DNA of 9,036 bases. It comes from Pyrinomonadaceae bacterium (GTDB taxonomy: Bacteria; Acidobacteriota; Blastocatellia; Pyrinomonadales; Pyrinomonadaceae). Where the stretch lies: assembly GCA_014379075.1 (NCBI GenBank), contig JACMMN010000355.1:1-9036 (forward strand). The letters are read 5' to 3'. The first letter of the stretch is position 1. The number at the start of each line of letters is the position of its first letter. A program made the translations under genes and the position numbers. Of this stretch, positions 1-7,648 are shown piece by piece. The notes below the pieces were generated by a model, which saw only the letters and a list, made by a program, of their open reading frames with translations, made no database searches and had not been told where the DNA came from.

Positions 1-574
1 GGAATTCTACGCTGATGCCGACCTGGCCGCCTTCGGGAATGATTATGTCGGCGTTTCGTTTCGAAGGCTCGACGAATTCATGATGCATCGGCCGGACTGT
101 CCGGTAATATTGGGCGATCACGGATTCAACCGTTCGGCCGCGTTCGGTAATGTCACGCTGCAATCTGCGGATGAATCGTATGTCGTCAGGCGTATCGACG
201 AACACGCGGCAGTCGAGAAGACTTGAGATTCGCGGCTCGGCGAATATTAAGATGCCTTCGACGATGACGACCGGTTTGGGAACGATGTGTTCGGTTTCGG
301 CGTTTCGCGTATGCGTTTTAAAATCATAGATCGGCATCTCGACCGAATCGCCGCTCTTAAGGCGTTTGAGATGGTTGTACAGCATCTCGCTGTCAATCGA
401 ATCGGGATGATCGAAATTAGCCTGGTGACGTTCATCAAGCGGCATGTCGGCAAGGTTGCGATAATAAGAATCCTGCTCGACAAGGATCACGTTTTGAGCG
501 CCGACCTCTTTAACGATCGCCCGCGCAATCGTCGTTTTACCCGAACCTGTTCCGCCGCATATTCCAATTATCAT
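1..574 (-). CDS. udk: Uridine/cytidine kinase, 3' end cut by window edge
   Basis: Uridine kinase transfers a phosphate from ATP/GTP to uridine or cytidine, giving UMP/CMP in cytoplasmic pyrimidine salvage. Reading the minus strand from an ATG at 574 gives 191 codons without a stop before the sequence runs out. The protein opens with MIIGICGGTGSGKTT, a P-loop at residues 7-14. The family landmarks follow in order: EQDSYYRN (nucleoside-binding Asp and Tyr), NFDHPDSID, YDFKTHTR, IVEGILIF, RRLQRDITERGRT and YYRTVRPMHHEFVEPSK. Family members are usually about 205-215 residues, so only some 15-25 C-terminal residues are missing. The start fits because the P-loop lies only a few residues in, as in other Udk proteins. 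No convincing Shine-Dalgarno sequence is seen. It lies 70 bp downstream of the purine nucleoside phosphorylase on the same strand with no visible terminator between, so co-transcription is plausible. Confidence 0.93.
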   Translation of the reverse strand, partial: MIIGICGGTGSGKTTIARAIVKEVGAQNVILVEQDSYYRNLADMPLDERHQANFDHPDSIDSEMLYNHLKRLKSGDSVEMPIYDFKTHTRNAETEHIVPKPVVIVEGILIFAEPRISSLLDCRVFVDTPDDIRFIRRLQRDITERGRTVESVIAQYYRTVRPMHHEFVEPSKRNADIIIPEGGQVGISVEF

Positions 575-644
575 AGATGTGAGTCTAACAGGAATGCCGG
601 TACAAACTCGAAAACATCCTACTAATTCGGCTATCCTGCCCTGA

Positions 645-1502
645 TTAATTCAATTTCAAAATCACACGTCTCAGAAGCTCCTTGAAAATCTCCGCCACCT
701 TCGCACCCGTTTCCATTACTTCTTCATGATTAATAAGTTCCTCGGTCATACCTGCTCCGAAATTGGTTATGCATGAGATTCCTAACACCTTCATGCCTTG
801 ATGCCGAGCGGCAATGGCTTCGGGAACTGTGGACATGCCGACCGCGTCCGCGCCGAGCAACCGATACAAATGAATTTCCGAAGGCGTTTCATAGGTCGGG
901 CCGGAAAGCGCGCAGTAAACACCGCGATGCAGAAAATCGATAAGAGTTTTATCTAGTCCATCGTCGAAACGTTCTTTGGCGATCTCATTTGCCTGCTCAT
1001 TAGCGATCTGCTGAAATTCGCGGTCGTAAACTTCCGTCATATCGGGAAACCGCGAACCGAAACGCTCGTCATTTGCCCCGCGCAGCGGGTTCGTTCCCAT
1101 CATGTTCAAATGGTCCGAGATCAGCATCAAGCTACCCGGCGTCATCTCAGTACTCAGGCTGCCGGCGGCGTTCGTGAGAATGACGTTTTTAATCCCCATT
1201 CTCCCGAAAACACGCACCGGAAACATTACCTGCTCCATAGAATAGCCTTCGTAATAATGAAAACGCCCCTGCTGAACAGCAACAGGAATACCGTGGATCT
1301 CACCTAAAACTAACTGCCCCGCGTGTCCCTCAACCGTCGATCGGGCGAAATGCGGAATGCTTTCGTAAGGAACTTTAACAGCGTTCTCAAGCTGATCCGC
1401 AAACGCACCCAGACCGCTACCCAAAACAATGGCCGTTTCGATGGCCCTACCGTATTTGGTTTTTATGAATTCTGCCGACTCGACAGCGTTTTCGTAGGTC
1501 AT
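645..1502 (-). CDS. punA: Purine nucleoside phosphorylase, class II (trimeric type)
   Basis: Catalyses phosphorolysis of purine nucleosides to free base plus (deoxy)ribose-1-phosphate in the cytoplasm. The 285-aa product has the usual length of the trimeric PNP/MTAP family. It carries the phosphate-binding GSGLG at 28-32, the conserved His at 60 (VEGHAG), QGRFHYYEG around 79-86 (phosphate Arg80, His82), the signature run GPTYETPSE at 201-209 and GMSTVPEAIAARH at 222-234. It also has ITNFGAG at 245-251 and HEEVM at 259-263. Glu205 and Asn247 align with human PNP Glu201 and Asn243, which in that family favour 6-oxopurines (inosine, guanosine), and which argue against a methylthioadenosine phosphorylase. 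The start lies only 28 bp past the putative terminator of the permease genes, with no clear Shine-Dalgarno. A promoter would have to overlap the stem, or the gene is reached by read-through. Neighbouring uptake and kinase genes support a salvage role. Confidence 0.95.
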   Translation of the reverse strand: MTYENAVESAEFIKTKYGRAIETAIVLGSGLGAFADQLENAVKVPYESIPHFARSTVEGHAGQLVLGEIHGIPVAVQQGRFHYYEGYSMEQVMFPVRVFGRMGIKNVILTNAAGSLSTEMTPGSLMLISDHLNMMGTNPLRGANDERFGSRFPDMTEVYDREFQQIANEQANEIAKERFDDGLDKTLIDFLHRGVYCALSGPTYETPSEIHLYRLLGADAVGMSTVPEAIAARHQGMKVLGISCITNFGAGMTEELINHEEVMETGAKVAEIFKELLRRVILKLN

Positions 1503-1530
1503 AAATATTTGGAATCACAGAGTACCACAT

Positions 1531-1557
1531 AGAAAGACAGACGGTTAATTCCGTCTG
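1531..1557 (-). terminator. Putative intrinsic terminator after the permease genes
   Basis: On the minus strand a perfect 7-bp stem (CAGACGG / CCGTCTG, plus-strand arms 1538-1544 and 1551-1557) with a 6-base loop is followed by TCTTTCT. It starts about 30 bp after the stop codon of the second permease gene. GC-rich stem, short loop and pyrimidine/T-rich tail fit a modest rho-independent terminator. The tail is interrupted by C, so read-through into the purine nucleoside phosphorylase gene is likely. Confidence 0.6.
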
Positions 1558-1586
1558 CGCTTCAAGCCTTGCAGTACCTTTTCAAA

Positions 1587-2504
1587 TTAGCTTTCTTTTC
1601 GGTATGGAATTCCAAGAGCCTTGGGTGCACGGGAAAGGCCAATGAATCCGGCGAGAACGATGATCGTCAACACATATGGGATCATTTCGATGAACTGGAT
1701 CGGGACTGGTTCGCCGTTGATCTTTGCCCAAGGGGCACTTTGTATCTCGACTGTAATGGCCTCGGTAAAACCGAAGAAAAGGCATGCGATCATCACCTGT
1801 ACGGGCCGCCATTTTGCGAGTATCAACGCCGCGAGAGCGATGAACCCGCGTCCCGCAGTCATCGACTTTGTAAACAGCGACGATTGTCCGATGGACAAAT
1901 ACGCTCCTCCGGCTGCGGCGAGCAAGCCTGAAATTACTACACCGATATACCTGAGCCTGATGACATTCACACCGGCCGAATCAGCTGCCTCCGGATTTTC
2001 ACCAGCCGCGCGCAGGCGCAAGCCGAACGGCGTTTTGTAAATGACGTACCAAACGATCGGCACCATCGCAAACGCAAAGATCGAAGCGAGCGAAACGCTG
2101 TTAAAATAATTCGGCAATTTATCAAGTTTATCGATCTGCGGCGTCGAACCGGCCGAATCGTAAAGTCCGACGCTGATCAACGCAGGAAGCCCGATCATCA
2201 AAAAATTGATCGCCATACCAGCGACAACCTGATCTGCCTCGAATTTGATACATGCGACCGCGTAAATAAAAGCCAGGATCCCGCCCGCTATAATTCCGGC
2301 AAACATACCGAAATAGGGGTTACCCGTCTGATATGTAACGACCGCGGCCGTAAAGGCCCCAGACAACATCAGCCCTTCAAGAGCAATATTGATCACGCCC
2401 GAACGCTCGGAAAACAGTCCGCCCAGGGCCGCGAAGATCAAGGGTGTCGCAGAACGGATAGTCGCGAAAAGCAGGGCAAAAGTAAAAATGCTCAAAAATT
2501 CCAT
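1587..2504 (-). CDS. nupQ: Nucleoside-type ABC transporter permease, NupQ/YufQ-like
   Basis: A 305-aa polytopic inner-membrane protein of the BPD_transp_2 (branched-chain amino acid/sugar/nucleoside) permease family, closest in style to the B. subtilis NupQ (YufQ) subunit of the BmpA-NupOPQ nucleoside importer. Visible markers are the SGVINIALEGLMLSGAF stretch around 35-51, hydrophobic segments at about 4-30, 42-58, 66-86, 94-114, 140-156, 185-205 and 276-292, and the cytoplasmic coupling loop GLRLRAAGENPEAADSAGV at 161-179 that contacts the ATPase in this family. The start is well supported: a strong GAGGGGG Shine-Dalgarno (2513-2519) sits 8 bases upstream. The ATG overlaps the TAA of the preceding permease by one base (TAATG), so translation is probably coupled and the two form a heterodimeric channel. 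Substrate assignment to nucleosides rests on family resemblance and on the adjacent purine nucleoside phosphorylase and uridine kinase. Confidence 0.88.
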   Translation of the reverse strand: MEFLSIFTFALLFATIRSATPLIFAALGGLFSERSGVINIALEGLMLSGAFTAAVVTYQTGNPYFGMFAGIIAGGILAFIYAVACIKFEADQVVAGMAINFLMIGLPALISVGLYDSAGSTPQIDKLDKLPNYFNSVSLASIFAFAMVPIVWYVIYKTPFGLRLRAAGENPEAADSAGVNVIRLRYIGVVISGLLAAAGGAYLSIGQSSLFTKSMTAGRGFIALAALILAKWRPVQVMIACLFFGFTEAITVEIQSAPWAKINGEPVPIQFIEMIPYVLTIIVLAGFIGLSRAPKALGIPYRKES

Positions 2505-3604
2505 TATACTTTCCCCCTCGTTCTCGGGCCTTTAGAATAGATCTGGAAACACGCCACGAATAGAATTATTATCGCTTGCAGCACCCATCCGAGATCTTTC
2601 GAAACCTTCGAAGTGAAAGCATCGACGAAGATCTCACCCCGCAAAAGGACACCGAAAAATAATGCTGCTATCAACACCCCGAGCGGGTGATTGCGTCCTA
2701 GAAGGGCCACAGCAATTCCCAGAAATCCCCAGTCGGCGGAGAACCCGCTCTCGAAATTATGCCGCGTGCCCAATACCTCGCCGATCGCCACCATTCCCGC
2801 CAGCATTCCGGAAATTGTCATCGCAATGATTATCTGTTTTTTCGGCGAGATCCCGCCGTATTCCGCCGCGCTCGGATTTTCTCCGACCGCCCGAAGCTCA
2901 TAACCCCATTTTGTCTTCCACAAAAAGACGTAAACGATGCCGCACATGATCAATGCAAGCAGGAAAGCCAAATTGAGCGGCACATCATGCGTGATAAAAG
3001 GCAGGAATTCATTGAGCCTGGGAATATAAGCGGCCTCTCCGATATGGGCCGTCTGCTGGATCGCGTCGCCGGGAACTTTATAGTGATACTGAGTGAGATA
3101 GCCGACCAGCGCGATAGCGATGAAGTTCAGCATGATCGTATTGATTACTTCGTGGGAACCGAATTTTGCCTTCAAAATTCCAGGAATCGCTCCCCAAATA
3201 CCGCCCGCGACCATCGCCGCCAGCATACACAGCGGCACCAGCACATACCACGGCAGGCTGAACCACGACCAGTTTTCCTCCTTGCCGAAAATATTAACTG
3301 CGGTTCCGCCGAATTTTATGCCAACCCACGCCGTCGCAAATGCCGCGACATAGAGCTGTCCTTCGGCGCCGATGTTCAAAAGCCCGCAGCGAAATGCGAC
3401 CGCAACAGCAAGACCCGTAAATATGAGCGGTGTAGCATAATGCAGCATCCACGCCACGTCCCTTAGCGAGCCGAACGAACTCGACAGCAGCAAACCATAC
3501 GCCGTCAGCGGATTATCGCCAAGCACCAATATAATAATGCCGCCGACAAAAAACGCGGCGATAACGGCCAGAACCGGCCAAAGTATTTCACGAAAGATTT
3601 TCAT
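2504..3604 (-). CDS. nupP: Nucleoside-type ABC transporter permease, NupP/YufP-like
   Basis: A 366-aa inner-membrane permease, the larger partner of the downstream permease. It has an N-terminal membrane segment at about 8-30 and the hallmark RCGLLNIGAEGQLYVAAF at 72-89. A further conserved HEVINTIMLN lies at 151-160, and the coupling loop GYELRAVGENPSAAEYGGI at 234-252 is followed by several hydrophobic helices to about 353. A basic C-terminal tail (KGPRTRGKV) fits a cytoplasmic end. Length and motif order match the NupP (YufP) subunit of B. subtilis-type nucleoside importers. It is first in its operon: upstream is the divergent intergenic region, not the ATPase or lipoprotein genes that usually precede it, so those subunits must be encoded elsewhere. 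The ATG at 3604 has no obvious Shine-Dalgarno. I infer nucleoside rather than sugar transport from the whole motif set and the neighbours. Confidence 0.88.
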   Translation of the reverse strand: MKIFREILWPVLAVIAAFFVGGIIILVLGDNPLTAYGLLLSSSFGSLRDVAWMLHYATPLIFTGLAVAVAFRCGLLNIGAEGQLYVAAFATAWVGIKFGGTAVNIFGKEENWSWFSLPWYVLVPLCMLAAMVAGGIWGAIPGILKAKFGSHEVINTIMLNFIAIALVGYLTQYHYKVPGDAIQQTAHIGEAAYIPRLNEFLPFITHDVPLNLAFLLALIMCGIVYVFLWKTKWGYELRAVGENPSAAEYGGISPKKQIIIAMTISGMLAGMVAIGEVLGTRHNFESGFSADWGFLGIAVALLGRNHPLGVLIAALFFGVLLRGEIFVDAFTSKVSKDLGWVLQAIIILFVACFQIYSKGPRTRGKV

Positions 3605-3658
3605 CTGTATTCGACGAGAAGAGATTATCGTTTCAGTTGTTCGGAATGTGCGGTGTTA

Positions 3659-3688
3659 AATATAACCGACAAAAGCCGCAAGTGTCAC
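3659..3688 (-). promoter_or_regulatory. Candidate sigma-70 promoter for the permease operon
   Basis: Reading the minus strand, GTGACA (plus 3683-3688) and TATATT (plus 3659-3664) are separated by 18 bp, each matching 5 of 6 positions of the sigma-70 -35 and -10 consensus. Transcription would begin near 3652, giving a leader of about 48 bases before the ATG at 3604. It is the best match I found in this gap on that strand, but it is a pattern call only. Confidence 0.45.
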
Positions 3689-3742
3689 CTATAAAAGGTT
3701 CAAAACGCTTCATCACTTAAATAGATCTCAGAATATCCCATA

Positions 3743-3763
3743 CTTGACAATAACACACTCAAG
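3743..3763 (+). promoter_or_regulatory. HAIR-like HspR operator upstream of clpB
   Basis: The inverted repeat CTTGACA-N7-ACTCAAG matches the published HspR-associated inverted repeat (CTTGAGT-N7-ACTCAAG). The spacing is exactly 7, the right arm is perfect, and the left arm differs only at its last two bases. The outer five bases of the two arms (CTTGA/TCAAG) are perfectly complementary. The left arm contains the -35 hexamer of the clpB promoter, so a bound repressor would block RNA polymerase. HspR (MerR-type) is known to repress clpB and dnaK operons through such sites in Actinobacteria and is found in some other phyla. The hspR gene itself is not in this window. Confidence 0.75.
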
Positions 3764-3772
3764 TTTTATTAT
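3744..3772 (+). promoter_or_regulatory. Sigma-70-type promoter of clpB
   Basis: TTGACA at 3744-3749 (6/6) and TATTAT at 3767-3772 (5/6) are separated by the optimal 17 bp. The predicted start at about 3779 gives a leader of about 24 bases, which contains the ribosome binding site GGAG at 3790-3793, nine bases before the ATG. The strong consensus together with an overlapping HAIR fits a promoter that is intrinsically strong and held down by HspR until heat or unfolded-protein stress. Confidence 0.8.
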
Positions 3773-3802
3773 TCTTACAGACTAAGAACGGAGCAACAAA
3801 TT

Positions 3803-6406
<2,604 letters not shown>

Positions 6407-6422
6407 GCACACGGTTCTGAGC

Positions 6423-6473
6423 TCAAGCTTTAGCGTGCTTCTTCGTAGGTAGCAAGCGCTCTCTAAAGCTTGA
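6423..6473. repeat. Large imperfect hairpin between clpB and grpE
   Basis: Perfect 11-bp inverted arms TCAAGCTTTAG (6423-6433) and CTAAAGCTTGA (6463-6473) enclose 29 bases. These can pair further inward, AGCG and TGCT on the left with AGCA and CGCT on the right, leaving bulges and an apical loop near 6440-6450. The sequence begins 17 bp after the clpB stop. No T-run directly follows the stem on either strand (a CTTTTCT comes about 14 bases later), so it is not a canonical terminator. It looks like a REP-type palindromic element or an mRNA-processing/attenuating structure that could lower grpE expression relative to clpB. Confidence 0.6.
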
Positions 6474-6525
6474 ACTGTGAGCGAACCTTTTCTATTCGCC
6501 ATTTAAGATTTACTATTTACAAATA

Positions 6526-7203
6526 ATGTTTAAGAAGAAAAAAATGAATGAAACCGATCTGACAAACGAAGAATTTCTAGACGAAGAATCGCCGAAAATC
6601 CCGACTAACGATAAGAGACGTTTTAACGAACACGGAGATCGAAACGCTGAAGATATTCCACAGGAAGCCGCAAGGCCTGCTGCGGAAATCGTTTTGGAAC
6701 AAAAGCTCAGAGTTGAAACCGACCGCCGCGAAGCCGCCGAAGCAAAGCTCATAGGCGTCCAGGTAAAATTCGAGGAAGCGAAAGCCGGCCTCGAAAAGGA
6801 AACCGCCGACATGCGTTCGCGGTTGATGAAAACTCTCGAAGACCGCGCGAAACAGGGTCAGTTTAATTTCTTGACCGCACTCTTGCCGGTGTTGGATAAT
6901 TTGAATCTCGCAATCCAGGCGAGTGAAAAGGATTCGTCGTCCGACGTTCTCTTGAGCGGAGTTAAGGGTACGGCGCGTTCATTCGAACAGGCATTAATGA
7001 GTGTCGGAGTCGAGGCCGTGCCCTCGATAGGTTCTAATTTCAATCCAGAGATTCATGAAGCGATCGATACGGCGCTGGTCGATGCGGATCAGGACGGTAA
7101 GGTAACTGCGGAATACTCGCGAGGCTACAAATTCGGCGACCGGCTGCTGCGTCCGGCCCGCGTCCAGGTCGGCAAGGCAATGGCTCAATCCGCGGCTGAA
7201 TGA
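6526..7203 (+). CDS. grpE: GrpE, nucleotide exchange factor for DnaK
   Basis: GrpE dimers release ADP from DnaK and so reset the Hsp70 cycle in the cytoplasm. The 225-aa product has an acidic, low-complexity N-terminus (about 1-60), a long charged helix (about 61-110) that forms the dimer coiled coil, a helical segment FLTALLPVLDNLNLAI at 115-130, and the C-terminal beta domain. The C-terminal domain bears the family signature: FNPEIHEAI at 172-180 and GYKFGDRLLRPARVQV at 200-215. Two starts are possible: ATG 6526 has no Shine-Dalgarno, whereas the in-frame ATG at 6544 follows a purine-rich AAGAAG stretch, so the first six residues (MFKKKK) are uncertain. It lies between clpB and another Clp ATPase but without dnaK or dnaJ beside it, which is less common than the dnaK-grpE-dnaJ arrangement. 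The next gene begins one base after its stop, indicating coupled expression. Confidence 0.93.
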   Translation: MFKKKKMNETDLTNEEFLDEESPKIPTNDKRRFNEHGDRNAEDIPQEAARPAAEIVLEQKLRVETDRREAAEAKLIGVQVKFEEAKAGLEKETADMRSRLMKTLEDRAKQGQFNFLTALLPVLDNLNLAIQASEKDSSSDVLLSGVKGTARSFEQALMSVGVEAVPSIGSNFNPEIHEAIDTALVDADQDGKVTAEYSRGYKFGDRLLRPARVQVGKAMAQSAAE

Positions 7204-7204
7204 C

Positions 7205-7549
7205 ATGGCAAATGATATACCGGTTGCCTGCCTTCTGACAGATAAGGAGTTACAGGCACGTCGAAAGGATCATCTTGAAAAATTGGCCGTTTCCTTGGTC
7301 GATTTTACCGAATCGAAGAGCGGCTATATTTACCGCTTCCCGCTCAAGGATTCGATCTTGCGGGATTTAGCCGAGATCATCGATCTGGAAAGAAGGTGCT
7401 GCCCGTTTTTGAGTTTCGGGCTATCAGTCGAATCCGGCGAATCTTTTGTCCAACTGAAGCTGTCCGGCCCCGAAAATTCAAAGGAAATGATCCAGTCGCT
7501 TTTTGATTGGAATTACATGACGGGCACGCGGATTTCGATGCGTGTTTGA
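7205..7549 (+). CDS. Small conserved protein with Cys-Cys motif, function unknown
   Basis: A 114-aa soluble protein with no signal peptide or membrane segment. It begins one base after the grpE stop (TGA-C-ATG), so it probably depends on translation of grpE. Visible landmarks are VACLLTDKELQARR at 7-20 (Cys9), an aromatic stretch GYIYRF at 40-45, LERRCCPFL at 61-69 with adjacent Cys65-Cys66, and LKLSGPENSKEMIQSLF near 84-100. I recognise the general pattern (CxLT near the N-terminus, ERxCCPF in the middle, a GP motif towards the C-terminus) from small uncharacterised bacterial proteins, sometimes near metal-related genes, but I cannot name a function. Three cysteines in such a layout could bind a thiophilic metal or act in thiol redox chemistry; this is inference only. 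Its location in a chaperone cluster suggests a role in proteotoxic stress or simply operon hitch-hiking. The start is the only sensible one for this reading frame. Confidence 0.85.
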   Translation: MANDIPVACLLTDKELQARRKDHLEKLAVSLVDFTESKSGYIYRFPLKDSILRDLAEIIDLERRCCPFLSFGLSVESGESFVQLKLSGPENSKEMIQSLFDWNYMTGTRISMRV

Positions 7550-7582
7550 AATTACTTTTCACGGCTCTTTTCAAAGTGTTAG

Positions 7583-7588
7583 TATAAG
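7583..7588 (+). promoter_or_regulatory. Weak candidate -10 element for the second Clp gene
   Basis: TATAAG at 7583-7588 (5/6 of the -10 consensus) lies in the 99-bp gap upstream of the second Clp ATPase. The best upstream partner is TTCACG at 7558-7563 (4/6) with a long 19-bp spacer, so the assignment is weak. If it is real, transcription would start near 7595 and the 10-bp hairpin at 7604-7634 would be in the mRNA leader. Confidence 0.3.
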
Positions 7589-7603
7589 AATTAGGCGGCA
7601 CGT

Positions 7604-7634
7604 TTACCGAAAGCTGCATCAAAACTTTCGGTAA
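7604..7634. repeat. Perfect 10-bp inverted repeat in the leader of the second Clp gene
   Basis: TTACCGAAAG (7604-7613) and CTTTCGGTAA (7625-7634) are perfectly complementary around an 11-base loop, and the repeat ends 14 bases before the ATG at 7649. No T-run follows, so it is not an intrinsic terminator. It is neither a HAIR (CTTGAGT-N7-ACTCAAG) nor a CIRCE element (TTAGCACTC-N9-GAGTGCTAA). It could be an operator or a leader stem-loop that influences translation or stability of the Clp mRNA. Confidence 0.65.
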
Positions 7635-7648
7635 CAAAAATAAGATTT

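Noticed and set aside
287..625. Plus-strand open frame of 112 codons over the uridine kinase gene
   Set aside because: It is antisense to a gene with a full set of family motifs and its protein has no recognisable pattern; a shadow of the coding strand.
645..1502. 5'-methylthioadenosine phosphorylase instead of purine nucleoside phosphorylase
   Set aside because: The Glu205 and Asn247 pair and the ITNFGAG/HEEVM context match 6-oxopurine-specific PNPs; MTAP would have different base-binding residues.
2759..3466. Plus-strand open frame of 235 codons opposite the NupP-like permease
   Set aside because: Long, but its translation is low in hydrophobic structure and rich in Arg, His and Gln typical of antisense frames; the minus-strand permease explains the region.
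6421..6475. Hairpin between clpB and grpE as a second HAIR or as a rho-independent terminator
   Set aside because: The arms contain GCTCAAG and CTTGAAC, but in the reversed order and 35 bases apart, unlike HAIR. No T-run directly follows the stem, so it is not a standard terminator.
6470..6498. TTGAAC-N17-TATTCG as a grpE promoter
   Set aside because: The -35 matches 4/6 and the -10 only 3/6, and the -35 would lie within the hairpin arm; too weak to annotate.
7545..7575. TTTGAAA-N17-TTTCAAA inverted repeat at the end of the Cys-Cys gene
   Set aside because: A-T-rich 7-base arms with a long spacer are expected by chance here, and neither a terminator tail nor a known operator matches.
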